15,123 bases of DNA from JAOPZY01 sp036495025 (GCA_036495025.1 DASXNO010000124.1:1-15123); one strand, 5' to 3'; positions 1 through 7,742 are shown, counted from the stretch's first letter. Program-made: numbers and translations. The notes: generated from the sequence alone by a model not told the origin.

Positions 1-732
1 CTAGGGGAGGCGTCCGACCCCGACGATCGGCGAACTCGTGCTCGCGGTGCCCCCGACGGCGGCGTCGCCGAACGCGAAGCTCTGGCCCCCGGCGGCGACG
101 AGCCAGTAGCCGTTGCCGCTGCGGGTGGCCGCCATGCCGACGACCGGCGTCGGGGCTGCCCCGGCGGCGGAGCCCTTGAAGGCCGCATCGCCGAAGTTGA
201 ACATCCCGCCGTCGGAGGCGACCAGCCAGTAGCCGTTGCCCGATGCCGTCCCGGCCATCCCGACGATGGGCTGGTTGAGACGGATCGATCCTGTCGATCC
301 CTGGAAGGCCGCGTCACCGAAGGCGAAGATGCCGCCGTCGGAGGCGACCAGCCAGTAGCCGTTGCCCGAGGGGGTCGGGGTCATGCCGACGATGGGCCGG
401 TTGAGCCGCATCGAGCCGGTCGAGCCGAGGAACCGGGCATCGCCGAAGGAGAAGATGCCCCCGTCGGACGCGACCAGCCAGTAGCCGTTGCCCGAGCGGG
501 TGGCGGCGATGCCCACGATCGGCTTGTTGAGCCGGATGGCGCCGGTGGAGCCGAAGAAGGCCGCATCGCCGAAGTTGAAGATGCCGCCGTCGGTCGCCGT
601 CATCCAGTAGCCGTTGCCGGAGGGGGTGGGGGCGATGCCGACGACCGGCTGATTGAGATGGATCCCCGCCGTGGAGCCGAGGGCCTGGGCAGCCCCGAAG
701 GGATAGATGTCGCCGGTGGAGGAGGCCATCCA
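1..732 (-). repeat. Six tandem 42-residue (126-bp) coding repeats
   Basis: The C-terminal part of the secreted protein is built from units of 126 bp, each encoding GNGYW(L/M)VASDGG(I/M)F-x-FGDA followed by GSTG...LN-x-PIVG. The middle units are the most alike: a 38-base stretch at 206-243 recurs exactly at 332-369, and a near copy sits another 126 bp on (from 458). The outermost units, at both ends of the array, are more diverged. The regular 42-residue period with Gly/aromatic positions suggests a repeated beta-structure such as a propeller or solenoid; this is inference. Confidence 0.85.
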
Positions 733-1881
733 GAAGCCCTGAGCGGGCGCCGGCGGCTTTGGCGCCGGTCCGGTGGGCTTCGGCGGCGGTCCGGGCGGGG
801 CCGGGGGCCCCGGTGGCGGCGGGGGCGGGAGTGGGGCCGCGGGCGTCACGGCGTTCGAGGTGGCCGGGGGGCCGGTGCCCGCGCCGTTGGCGGCCGTGAC
901 GGCGAAGGTGTAGGCGGTGCCGTTCGCGAGCCCGGAGAACCCGGACTGGGTGGCCGAGGCGCCGGCGGTGACCCTGGCGCCGCCCGGCGAGGCGGTGATC
1001 GTGTACCCGGTGACGCTCTGGCCCCCGTTCGAGGCCGGCGGCATCCAGGTGAGCGCTGCCCCCGCGTTGGACGCCGTGGCCTGCACCGACTGCGGAGCGC
1101 CCGGCACGGTGAACGGCGTGCCGGACGCCGACGGGCCGGCGGGGCCCCGGCCGGCGCTGTTCATGGCCGAGACGCCGAAGGTGTAGGTGGTCCCGTTGGT
1201 GAACCCGTTGAGGGTGACCGACGTGGAGGCCCCGGATCCGGCGGACTCGGTGCTCCCGTCGGAGGGCCGGGCGGGCGAGTACGTGACCACGTACCCGGTG
1301 ATCGGTGCGCCGCCGTCGCTGGCGGGGGCCGCCCAGCTCAGGCTGACGCCGCCGTTGTGCGGCGTGACATTGGGCAGCCCGGGGGCTCCCGGCGGGGCCG
1401 CGGCGACCGGGCAGCTCGTGCACACCGCCCCCACCGACCAGACGGGATGGATCTCCTCAGGGCTGCCGGTCACGGACTGGGTGTCGAAGACCCACGGCCC
1501 GACGAGGCGGACATGGGTGCCGAGGGGCGGCGGCGTGAGGGAGTCCTGGGGGACGATCTCGGCATGCATCGTGGTCGGGAAGGTGCCCTGGAGCGACGAA
1601 TCGACCTGGATGTCGAAGCTCCAGTCACCGTCGGTCTCCTGGGATCGTGAGCTGTTGCGGGAGACGATCGTCCCGGTGACGACGGCGCAGCTCGATTTGA
1701 TCGTCAGCCGGCTGGGGTCGTGCACGCCGGCGCTGGGATCCGATCGGCAGGCGGGGTCCGACGCCGCGGTGGTGCCGGCGGAGAGCCCGCCAAGCGTGAA
1801 GGCGGCGAGTGCGAGGACCCCCAGCAGCAGGACCGGCGCGAGCCGGCGCCGGCTGCGCCGTATCGCCTCGATCCTCCCCAC
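1..1881 (-). CDS. Secreted multidomain protein: OB-like domain, two FN3 domains, six C-terminal GNGYWLVA-type repeats
   Basis: The 626-residue product begins with an Arg-rich N-terminus and one hydrophobic segment (about residues 14-40) that reads as a signal peptide or anchor. Residues about 55-155 contain a GDW...EIHPVW pattern, which I read as an OB-like extracytoplasmic domain. Two fibronectin type III domains follow (about 165-254 and 257-347), recognisable by the repeated PITGY/SVTGY and NGTTYTF/NGTAYTF motifs. Next comes a Pro-rich linker (about 348-382), then residues 384-626 carry about six repeats of 42 residues with core GNGYWLVASDGG and FGDA. The start is GTG, supported by AGGAGG five bases upstream; no better start is seen. 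The gene is divergent from the membrane-protein gene and its stop is the first codon of the window. The repeat family is common in Acidimicrobiia surface proteins. A cell-surface or adhesive role is inference; I see no catalytic motif. Confidence 0.85.
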   Translation of the reverse strand: MGRIEAIRRSRRRLAPVLLLGVLALAAFTLGGLSAGTTAASDPACRSDPSAGVHDPSRLTIKSSCAVVTGTIVSRNSSRSQETDGDWSFDIQVDSSLQGTFPTTMHAEIVPQDSLTPPPLGTHVRLVGPWVFDTQSVTGSPEEIHPVWSVGAVCTSCPVAAAPPGAPGLPNVTPHNGGVSLSWAAPASDGGAPITGYVVTYSPARPSDGSTESAGSGASTSVTLNGFTNGTTYTFGVSAMNSAGRGPAGPSASGTPFTVPGAPQSVQATASNAGAALTWMPPASNGGQSVTGYTITASPGGARVTAGASATQSGFSGLANGTAYTFAVTAANGAGTGPPATSNAVTPAAPLPPPPPPGPPAPPGPPPKPTGPAPKPPAPAQGFWMASSTGDIYPFGAAQALGSTAGIHLNQPVVGIAPTPSGNGYWMTATDGGIFNFGDAAFFGSTGAIRLNKPIVGIAATRSGNGYWLVASDGGIFSFGDARFLGSTGSMRLNRPIVGMTPTPSGNGYWLVASDGGIFAFGDAAFQGSTGSIRLNQPIVGMAGTASGNGYWLVASDGGMFNFGDAAFKGSAAGAAPTPVVGMAATRSGNGYWLVAAGGQSFAFGDAAVGGTASTSSPIVGVGRLP

Positions 1882-1886
1882 TCCGG

Positions 1887-1892
1887 CCTCCT
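1887..1892 (-). promoter_or_regulatory. Shine-Dalgarno AGGAGG deciding a GTG start
   Basis: On the minus strand a perfect AGGAGG lies five bases before the GTG at 1881. This fixes the start of the secreted protein and agrees with the N-terminal signal-like segment. Confidence 0.7.
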
Positions 1893-1971
1893 GCGTCCGA
1901 TTCGTCCGGAGGGGGTCTTCGAGCGCGCGCCACCTCCGACGCGCGAGCCGGACCCCCCCGGGAGCACCTTG

Positions 1972-1999
1972 CTTCTAGCATGACCCGTGGGGGGCCCAA
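1972..1999 (-). promoter_or_regulatory. Weak candidate promoter for the secreted-protein gene
   Basis: On the minus strand TTGGGC (1994-1999) and TAGAAG (1972-1977) are separated by 16 bases, a partial match to a SigA-type promoter. It would give a leader of about 80 bases. Both boxes are imperfect. Confidence 0.2.
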
Positions 2000-2097
2000 G
2001 AAATACGTTCGCGGCCGTTACGGTTTCTTCAGGTTGGACGCTCGGTGCCCCTCTGCCCCCGCCGGACCGGGAAGATCACTCGTATCGCAGGACCTAT

Positions 2098-2127
2098 GTG
2101 ACATCGAACAGTGATACATGCTACGAT
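2098..2127 (+). promoter_or_regulatory. Candidate SigA-type promoter of the membrane-protein gene
   Basis: GTGACA (2098-2103, five of six matches to TTGACA) is followed after 18 bases by TACGAT (2122-2127, four of six matches to TATAAT). Transcription would start near 2134, leaving a leader of about 45 bases to the ATG at 2180. The position supports the downstream start rather than the GTG at 2111, which lies inside this promoter. Confidence 0.45.
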
Positions 2128-2168
2128 GCCGATGTTGCAGGGTGGGTTTCCGGGGTGGGTGGGACGAG

Positions 2169-2174
2169 AGGAGG
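2169..2174 (+). promoter_or_regulatory. Shine-Dalgarno AGGAGG selecting the ATG at 2180
   Basis: AGGAGG sits five bases before the ATG at 2180. The reading frame is open further upstream, to a GTG at 2111, but that codon has no comparable ribosome site and overlaps the candidate promoter. Confidence 0.75.
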
Positions 2175-2179
2175 CGGGC

Positions 2180-4117
2180 ATGCTGCACCCGATGTTGCAT
2201 GTGGTGGCGCAATCCGTGGCAACGACCGATGGGAAGAACGAGCACTGGCCGAGCACCTACTGGCTGGTCCTCGGCATCCCCCTTGCCTTCTACATGGTGT
2301 GCTCGCTGCTCCTGAACGCCTTCGGCCACAGCGACGAGAAGAACCCCGTCCGATACTTCTTCGACTCGATCAGCGACTCCCTCGAGCGCCTGACCGGCAT
2401 TGCCGGCTGGGCGATGGCCGGGATCCTCACCGGCCTGCTCTTCCTCCTCGTCGCGGCCATCGGCCTGTACTGGGACGTCTCGTGGCACGTCGACTTCGGC
2501 CGTGATATCGGCACCCTCTTCACCCCTCCCCACGTCACCATCCTGTTCGGGCTCGGGGGCCTGATCTTCGCCTCCGTGATCTCGATCGCGTTCGCCACCG
2601 CCCAGGACGCGCCGACCAAGCTCCGCTTCGGCAACCTCCGGGTGCCCTACGGCGGCCTCCTCCTCGGCGTGATGGGCCTGGCCGCCATCGCCGCCTTCCC
2701 GCTCGACAACCTGTGGCACTGGGCCTACGGCCTCGATGTCACGCTGTGGAGCCCCACCCACCTGCAGCTCGTCACCGGCGGCTCGATGGGGACCTTCGCC
2801 GTCATCCTCCTGCTCGCCGAGGCACTCCCCTTCTCGAAGCCCAAGCCGTTCGGTCGCTTCTGGATCGTGGTCGCCTGCGGCGCGATCCTCACCGCCGCCT
2901 CGACCTACCAGGGCGAGTTCGACTTCCGGGTGCCGCAGTTCAACCCGATCTACCTCCCCATCCTCACGATGGCCGCCGCCGGCTTCGCCCTGGTGTTCGC
3001 CCGCATCGCGCTCGGCAGGTGGGGAGCGGTCAAGGCGGCGGTGGCGTTCCTGGTCATCCGCACCGTCGTCAGCGCCCTCGTCGCCAGCCTGCACCACGAG
3101 TTCGCCATGTTCCCGCTGTACCTGCCGTCGGCCCTCGCCGTCGAGGCCGCCGCCTGGTGGGTCGGCACCCAGGACCGGCTCAAGTTCGGGCTCGTCGCCG
3201 GCGCCCTCGTCGGCACCCTCGGGCTGGTCGGCGAGTCGATCTGGTACAGCGTCTCGGGATGGTTCCCGGCCGGACCCAACTCGGGCAAGCTGATCCTGCC
3301 CACCATCGCCCTCGCGCTGCCGGCCGCTCTCGGAGCCGCCGTCCTCGGCGCCGGGTTCGGCAAGGCGTTCCACCGGGGCAAGCGCTCCATCCCGGTGGGG
3401 GCCCTGGCGCTCGCCGGTGCCGTGCTGCTCGCCGCCCTCTTCATCCCGCTGCCCCGCGATGTCGGCAACGTGCACACCGACATCAAGCTGACGCCGTCCG
3501 CCGACGGCAAGACCGGCACGGTCAGCGTGCAGGTGACGCCGAACTCGGCAGCCGAGGGGGCGATCTTCTTCGGGGTTGCGTCGTGGCAGGGGGGCGGCAC
3601 CAAGCGGGTGCTCCTCAAGGAGACGTCGCCCGGTGTCTGGACCGAGTCGACCCCGATCCCCATCGCCGGCGACCACTGGAAGTCGATGGTGGCCCTGGTG
3701 AAGGGCAAATGGAACATGGCGGCCCCGATCTACCTGCCGGCCGACCCGTTCATCCACGCCCCCGCCATCCCTGCGGTGCCGGAGCGCAACGTCGCCATGG
3801 TGCGCAACACCACGCTGCTGCTGCGGGAGCAGCACGGCGGCCCGGTCTGGCCCGCAGACCTGGGCTACGCGGGCCTGGCGCTGTCGGTGACCCTGCTCGT
3901 CGGCCTCATGGCCTACTCCGCCAGCAAGATCGACAACGACGACAGCGACGACTCCTCACCCCGCCGGTACGACTCGGGTGGTCATCGGGAGCCGGTGTAT
4001 GCCAGCAGCCGCAACGGGTCATCGCACGCACAGCCGGGGAGCAACGGGTCGTGGAGGCCGGAGCCTGCAACGGTGCCCGCAACGCGATGGAATCCGGGAG
4101 GACTGACCCGCTCCTGA
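2180..4117 (+). CDS. Polytopic membrane protein of unknown function with duplicated WH...PxH motif
   Basis: I do not recognise this 645-residue protein as a named family. From ATG 2180 it shows a membrane segment near residues 15-35, then a bundle of further hydrophobic segments up to about residue 430. A hydrophilic, beta-strand-like region (about 435-525) follows, with a late membrane segment (about 560-582) and a Ser/Asp/Asn/Arg-rich tail of about 60 residues. Two similar motifs stand out. Residues 99-118 read D-x2-W-H-x2-F-G-x-D-I-x-T-L-F-T-P-P-H; residues 176-194 read D-x2-W-H-x2-Y-G-x-D-V-T-L-W-S-P-T-H. The conserved Asp and His residues near membrane boundaries could bind a metal or heme; this is inference. 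The region at 435-525 faintly resembles FixH/YtkA-type domains of copper and oxidase biogenesis, a weak impression only. It stands alone, divergent from the secreted-protein gene and ahead of glnA, from which it is separated by a hairpin. Confidence 0.8.
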   Translation: MLHPMLHVVAQSVATTDGKNEHWPSTYWLVLGIPLAFYMVCSLLLNAFGHSDEKNPVRYFFDSISDSLERLTGIAGWAMAGILTGLLFLLVAAIGLYWDVSWHVDFGRDIGTLFTPPHVTILFGLGGLIFASVISIAFATAQDAPTKLRFGNLRVPYGGLLLGVMGLAAIAAFPLDNLWHWAYGLDVTLWSPTHLQLVTGGSMGTFAVILLLAEALPFSKPKPFGRFWIVVACGAILTAASTYQGEFDFRVPQFNPIYLPILTMAAAGFALVFARIALGRWGAVKAAVAFLVIRTVVSALVASLHHEFAMFPLYLPSALAVEAAAWWVGTQDRLKFGLVAGALVGTLGLVGESIWYSVSGWFPAGPNSGKLILPTIALALPAALGAAVLGAGFGKAFHRGKRSIPVGALALAGAVLLAALFIPLPRDVGNVHTDIKLTPSADGKTGTVSVQVTPNSAAEGAIFFGVASWQGGGTKRVLLKETSPGVWTESTPIPIAGDHWKSMVALVKGKWNMAAPIYLPADPFIHAPAIPAVPERNVAMVRNTTLLLREQHGGPVWPADLGYAGLALSVTLLVGLMAYSASKIDNDDSDDSSPRRYDSGGHREPVYASSRNGSSHAQPGSNGSWRPEPATVPATRWNPGGLTRS

Positions 4118-4141
4118 AGCAGCGCCTCGCGCGCCTCATCC

Positions 4142-4169
4142 CCAGACGGGGCCCTCGGGCCCCGTCTGG
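4142..4169 (+). terminator. Perfect 12-13 bp GC-rich hairpin, likely terminator without T-run
   Basis: CCAGACGGGGCCC (4142-4154) is the exact reverse complement of GGGCCCCGTCTGG (4157-4169), leaving a minimal loop. It starts 24 bases after the stop of the membrane-protein gene and just ahead of the candidate glnA promoter, so it probably separates the two transcripts. There is no T-tract on either strand, as is common in GC-rich actinobacteria, so termination is inferred from strength and position. Confidence 0.6.
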
Positions 4170-4186
4170 CGCGTCCGGCTCGGCCA

Positions 4187-4215
4187 TTGCACGGAACGAT
4201 GGAGGCACGTAATCT
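4187..4215 (+). promoter_or_regulatory. Candidate glnA promoter
   Basis: TTGCAC (4187-4192) and TAATCT (4210-4215) are separated by exactly 17 bases. The -10 keeps the TAnnnT pattern of actinobacterial SigA promoters. The start would be near 4222, giving a leader of about 50 bases before the strong AGGAGGT at 4264-4270. Confidence 0.4.
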
Positions 4216-4274
4216 TGCCAACGCCCGGTGCTTTGACGCTCCGGTGTACCCGGCCGTTTTGACAGGAGGTAGAC

Positions 4275-5690
4275 ATGGCAGAAACGCCCAAAGACGTCCT
4301 CGCGCTCGCCAAGGACAGTGGAGTCAAAATTGTTGATCTCCGCTTCTGCGATCTCCCGGGCCTCATGCAGCACTTCTCGATGCCCGTCAGCGAGCTCACC
4401 GAGGACAGCTTTGCCGCCGGCTTCGGGTTCGACGGCTCGTCGATCCGTGGGTTCCAAGCCATCCACGAGTCCGACATGCTGCTGATGCCCGACCCCACGA
4501 CCGCCGTGCTCGACCCGTTCCGCGAGGAAACCACCCTCCTGCTCAACTGTTTCATCGAGGATCCGATCACCCGCCAGAGTTACTCGAGGGACCCTCGCTA
4601 CATCGCCAAGAAGGCCCAGGAGCGGCTTATTTCGACCGGCATTGCCGACACCTCGTACTGGGGGCCGGAGCTCGAGTTCTACATCTTCGACGAGGCCCGC
4701 TTCGACCAGAACCAGCACGAGGGCTACTACCACGTCGACTCCGCAGAGGGGGTCTGGGGATCGGGCAACCCCGGCGCCCGCGGCTACCGGCCCCGGTACA
4801 AGGAGGGGTACTTCCCCGTCCCCCCCATGGACCAGAACCAGGACATCCGCTCCGAGATGCTGCTGACGATGATCGAGATGGGCGTGGACGTCGAGATCCA
4901 GCACCACGAGGTGGGCACGGCCGGCCAGGCGGAAATCGACATGCGATTCAGCCCGCTGCTCGCCATGGCCGACAAGGTCATGATCTACAAGTACGTCGTC
5001 AAGAACACCGCCTGGAAGCACGGCAAGACGGCGACCTTCATGCCGAAGCCGCTCTTCGCTGACAACGGCTCGGGCATGCACGTGCACTCGTCGCTGTGGA
5101 AGGACGGCCAGCCCCTGTTCTTCGACGCCGCCGGCTACGGGGGTCTCAGCGACACGGCCCGGCACTACGTCGGCGGCCTCCTGGCCCACGCTCCGGCGCT
5201 CCTGGCGTTCTGCGCCCCCACGACCAACTCCTACCGACGGCTTGTCCCCGGCTTCGAAGCTCCCATCAACCTCGTCTATTCCCAGCGGAACCGCTCGGCG
5301 GCGGTGCGGATCCCCATGTACTCCAACAGCCCCAAGGCCAAGCGCGTCGAGTTCCGCTGCCCCGACCCGTCCGCCAACCCCTACCTGGCCTTCTCGGCGA
5401 TGCTGCAGGCGGGCCTCGACGGGGTCCTCAACAAGATCGAGCCCCCGGACCCCGTCGACCAGGACATCTACGAGCTGGGACCGGAGGAGGCCAAGAACCT
5501 CAAGCACGTGCCGGGCTCGCTCGAGGCCGTCCTCGATGCCCTCGACGCGGACCGCGCCTTCTTGACCGAGGGCGGCGTGTTCGGGGAGGACGTCGTCGAC
5601 ACCTGGCTCGAGTACAAGCGGACCAAGGAAGTCGACCAGATCCGCCTCCGGCCCCACCCGTGGGAGTTCATGCTCTACTACGACCTCTAA
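4275..5690 (+). CDS. glnA: Glutamine synthetase, type I (GSI-beta-like)
   Basis: This 471-residue enzyme has the usual GSI length and makes glutamine from glutamate, ammonium and ATP in the cytoplasm as a dodecamer. Motifs in order: the FGFDGSSIRGF loop with D53; GPELEFYIFD with E132 and E134; HHEVGTAGQAEID with metal/glutamate ligands E212 and E220; NGSGMHVH with H269 and H271; NSYRRLVPGFEAP and NRSAAVRIP for substrate and ATP; VEFRCPDPSANPY. The C-terminal DIYELGPEE places Y399 where GSI-beta enzymes carry the adenylylated tyrosine (Y397 in E. coli), so control by a GlnE-type adenylyltransferase is plausible. The ATG is fixed by AGGAGGT four bases upstream. It appears to be a single-gene transcript: a promoter candidate lies upstream and a clear intrinsic terminator begins 24 bases after the stop. 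Confidence 0.98.
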   Translation: MAETPKDVLALAKDSGVKIVDLRFCDLPGLMQHFSMPVSELTEDSFAAGFGFDGSSIRGFQAIHESDMLLMPDPTTAVLDPFREETTLLLNCFIEDPITRQSYSRDPRYIAKKAQERLISTGIADTSYWGPELEFYIFDEARFDQNQHEGYYHVDSAEGVWGSGNPGARGYRPRYKEGYFPVPPMDQNQDIRSEMLLTMIEMGVDVEIQHHEVGTAGQAEIDMRFSPLLAMADKVMIYKYVVKNTAWKHGKTATFMPKPLFADNGSGMHVHSSLWKDGQPLFFDAAGYGGLSDTARHYVGGLLAHAPALLAFCAPTTNSYRRLVPGFEAPINLVYSQRNRSAAVRIPMYSNSPKAKRVEFRCPDPSANPYLAFSAMLQAGLDGVLNKIEPPDPVDQDIYELGPEEAKNLKHVPGSLEAVLDALDADRAFLTEGGVFGEDVVDTWLEYKRTKEVDQIRLRPHPWEFMLYYDL

Positions 5691-5713
5691 GCCGCTCCAG
5701 GTTCTGATGGCAA

Positions 5714-5749
5714 GGGCCGCCGGGCATACGCCGGCGGCCCTTTTCTTTT
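5714..5749 (+). terminator. Rho-independent terminator of glnA
   Basis: GGGCCGCCGG (5714-5723) pairs perfectly with CCGGCGGCCC (5731-5740) across a seven-base loop and is followed directly by TTTTCTTTT. This is a textbook intrinsic terminator, 24 bases after the glnA stop. Confidence 0.93.
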
Positions 5750-5912
5750 CCCGACGTTTTGTTTGATTCTGGCAAAAATTCAGGCGATTTTGCCGTATCT
5801 GCTCCGGATAACTAAGCAGACTTCTGGGGGACCCCATGCGCAACTGCGCACTCCTCCCCTGATCGAAAGCTCTGAAACAAGACATGAGAATTTTCTAAGG
5901 GAAACGTTAAGA

Positions 5913-5931
5913 ACCGTAACAAGACCGTAAC
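5913..5931 (+). promoter_or_regulatory. Candidate GlnR/OmpR-family operator (11-bp direct repeat)
   Basis: The octamer ACCGTAAC occurs at 5913-5920 and again at 5924-5931, an exact direct repeat with 11-bp period. Read as half sites it is GTAAC-N6-GTAAC, close to the known actinobacterial GlnR pattern gTnAC-N6-GaAAC. It lies about 45-60 bp ahead of a start inferred from TATCTT (5964-5969), a position typical for an activator. The neighbours are nitrogen genes. PhoP or another OmpR-type regulator could also bind such a spacing. Confidence 0.4.
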
Positions 5932-6044
5932 TCCGCAGATACAAGAACGAAATCCCTTGGCCCTATCTTCGCCATGGGACGGCAAGGCGCTGGCCCGTCC
6001 CTCGACCGCAACGGCGGTGGGGGGCTGCACGGTGTGTGAAGTCT

Positions 6045-6075
6045 TGGTGCATTCCGGGGGGTCCTGAAGGCACCA
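6045..6075 (+). promoter_or_regulatory. Leader hairpin ahead of the permease
   Basis: TGGTGC (6045-6050) pairs with GCACCA (6070-6075), and after one mismatch TTC (6052-6054) pairs with GAA (6066-6068). The structure ends 20 bases before the ATG at 6096. It could affect translation or transcript stability; it does not match a riboswitch I know. Confidence 0.3.
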
Positions 6076-6095
6076 CCGAGCAGAAAGGCCCAGTA

Positions 6096-7706
6096 ATGGC
6101 GGACGTCGAAGAAGTGGAGATGAAGCGAAGCCTGACGCTCACCGGCGTCACGGTGAATGCCATGGCGCTGATCGCTCCGGGAGCATTCCTCTGGACGACG
6201 TTTCAGGTCCAGGCCGCGCAGAGCGCAGGAGGAAAGTCCACGGCCAACGAGATGTGGACCGGACTGCTGTTCGCACTCGTCCTCGCCTTCCTGACCGCCT
6301 ACAGCTACAGCGAGCTCGCCCGGATCTACCCGGACGCGGGGGCCGGGTCGAGCTACTACTTCGCCGAGGCTGCCCTGCTGGACAAGGAGAAGGCGCAGCA
6401 TAGAAAGCTCGCCCGCTTCATGAAGCTCACGGTCGGCTGGATCAGCCACCTGTACTACTGGATCTATCCGGGGATCATGGTCGCCTTCGGCGGCATCCTC
6501 GTCAGCTACATCTACACGACGGTCACCAACGGCAAGACGCTCAGCTACCCCGCCCTTGCCCTCGTCGCCATCATCTTCGCCTTCTTGTGCGGCTACATCG
6601 CCTACCGGGGCGTGAGCGGTTCGACGACCGCCGCCATCCTGGTCAACGTCATCCAGATCACCACCCTCGTTGCCTTCGGCATCGTCGCCATCCTCTTCCG
6701 CCTCAACCACCCGCACCTCGGCACCTACATGCAGCCGAACGCCGGGCACATCCTGGTGCCGCACAACGTGTTGTTCGTCCTCTACCAGTCCACGATCGCC
6801 ATCCTGCTGCTGGTCGGGTTCGAATCGGTGACGGCCCTCGGTGCCGAGGCCCTGCGGCCGGAGAAGGACATCCGGCGAGGCATCCTGCTCAGCCTGTTGA
6901 TCCAGGGAGGCATCTGCTACCTGTTCGAGTACTTCGCCTCCAACTTCGCCATCAGCGACGTCACCAATGCGGCAAGTGGCAGCGGGTCGAGCGCCGTCGC
7001 CGGCGGCTACCCGTCAGCTGGTGCCAGCGGGGCTCCCATCGCCGACATGCTGAAGGTCTTCGGCGACCGGATGCTGGGCCACACCGGCACCACCCTGGCC
7101 CTGATCATGGCGGCCACGGTGTTGCTGGCCCTGATCGGCACCACGCTCGCCTGCCTGAACACCGGCGTCCGCATCACCTACGTCATGGGCCGGGACAAGG
7201 AGATGCCCGGCATCCTCGGGCTGCTGCACGGCAAGTACGCCACCCCGCACGGCGGCATCTGGATCCTCACCGGTCTCTCGGCGCTCCTGGGGATCTACGG
7301 CGTGCACAACGTCGACAACCTGACCCAGATCACCCTGGCGTCCAACACCGGCACGTTCCTCGTGTACGGCCTCTCGTGCCTGATCACGATCATCGCCTTC
7401 GCCAGCCGGCACGACAAGCACTTCTTCAAGCACTTCTTCGTCCCGGGCCTGGGCCTGCTCATGAACGTCTCCGAGCTCCTCGGGATCATCTACCTCTCCA
7501 TCAAGGCTGGAGGCACGACCCAGACCGACACCGTCAAGGCCCTGGTCATCGTGGTCCTCTGGATCGTCCTCGGCCTGATCTGGGTCCTGGGCAACCCGAG
7601 GATGCGGGGCACGAAGCTGTTCCACCAGCCACCCCCGCCGGAGGGGAAGCTCGCCATCCCCAGGCCGGAGGAGGCCGTCGTGCCGGAGGTGCCCGCAGAG
7701 GCCTGA
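6096..7706 (+). CDS. APC-superfamily amino acid / amine permease
   Basis: The 536-residue product has about 12 membrane segments and the features of the amino acid-polyamine-organocation family. The first segment contains NAMALIAPGAFLW, after which comes TAYSYSELARIYPDAGAGSSYYF, the characteristic APC signature at about residues 68-90. A later segment carries GFESVTALGAEALRPEKDIRRG, also typical. The tail is hydrophilic and Pro/Glu-rich. ATG 6096 is chosen because the protein then begins a short distance before the first membrane segment and an AAAGG lies upstream; ATG 6120 is a second possibility. It is first in a probable operon with the phosphatase (36-base gap) and the GS-like enzyme. Next to two glutamine synthetase homologues, the substrate is probably an amino acid or a biogenic amine, but specificity cannot be read from the sequence. 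Confidence 0.88.
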   Translation: MADVEEVEMKRSLTLTGVTVNAMALIAPGAFLWTTFQVQAAQSAGGKSTANEMWTGLLFALVLAFLTAYSYSELARIYPDAGAGSSYYFAEAALLDKEKAQHRKLARFMKLTVGWISHLYYWIYPGIMVAFGGILVSYIYTTVTNGKTLSYPALALVAIIFAFLCGYIAYRGVSGSTTAAILVNVIQITTLVAFGIVAILFRLNHPHLGTYMQPNAGHILVPHNVLFVLYQSTIAILLLVGFESVTALGAEALRPEKDIRRGILLSLLIQGGICYLFEYFASNFAISDVTNAASGSGSSAVAGGYPSAGASGAPIADMLKVFGDRMLGHTGTTLALIMAATVLLALIGTTLACLNTGVRITYVMGRDKEMPGILGLLHGKYATPHGGIWILTGLSALLGIYGVHNVDNLTQITLASNTGTFLVYGLSCLITIIAFASRHDKHFFKHFFVPGLGLLMNVSELLGIIYLSIKAGGTTQTDTVKALVIVVLWIVLGLIWVLGNPRMRGTKLFHQPPPPEGKLAIPRPEEAVVPEVPAEA

Positions 7707-7742
7707 GCCAGGACCTAGCCCCGACCTGGGGCCTGGGGCAGA

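Larger units (their letters stand above)
5750..6095. other. Gene-free 346-bp regulatory region between glnA and the permease operon
   Basis: I see no credible gene here. The left two thirds are clearly richer in A and T than the surroundings, as expected of a promoter region. It contains two tandem TGCGCA palindromes (5838-5851), several GAAAC/GTAAC boxes (5874, 5901, 5916, 5927), a possible -10 box TATCTT at 5964-5969 without a good -35, and a hairpin just before the permease start. The frame of the permease is open upstream to a GTG at 6036, but the ATG at 6096 is preferred. Confidence 0.6.

Noticed and set aside
1..732. CRISPR-like array
   Set aside because: The regular 126-bp repeats are in frame and encode a 42-residue protein repeat.
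2111..2179. GTG at 2111 as start of the membrane protein
   Set aside because: It overlaps the candidate promoter and has no ribosome site, whereas ATG 2180 has AGGAGG at ideal spacing.
2018..5885. Long minus-strand open frames opposite the membrane-protein and glnA genes
   Set aside because: They show the same charged, low-complexity composition and lack credible starts, while the opposite strand encodes recognisable proteins with ribosome sites.
7707..7742. Terminator between the permease and the phosphatase
   Set aside because: Only a five-base GCCCC/GGGGC stem with an interrupted outer stem is possible in the 36-base gap, with no T-run; an operon is more likely.
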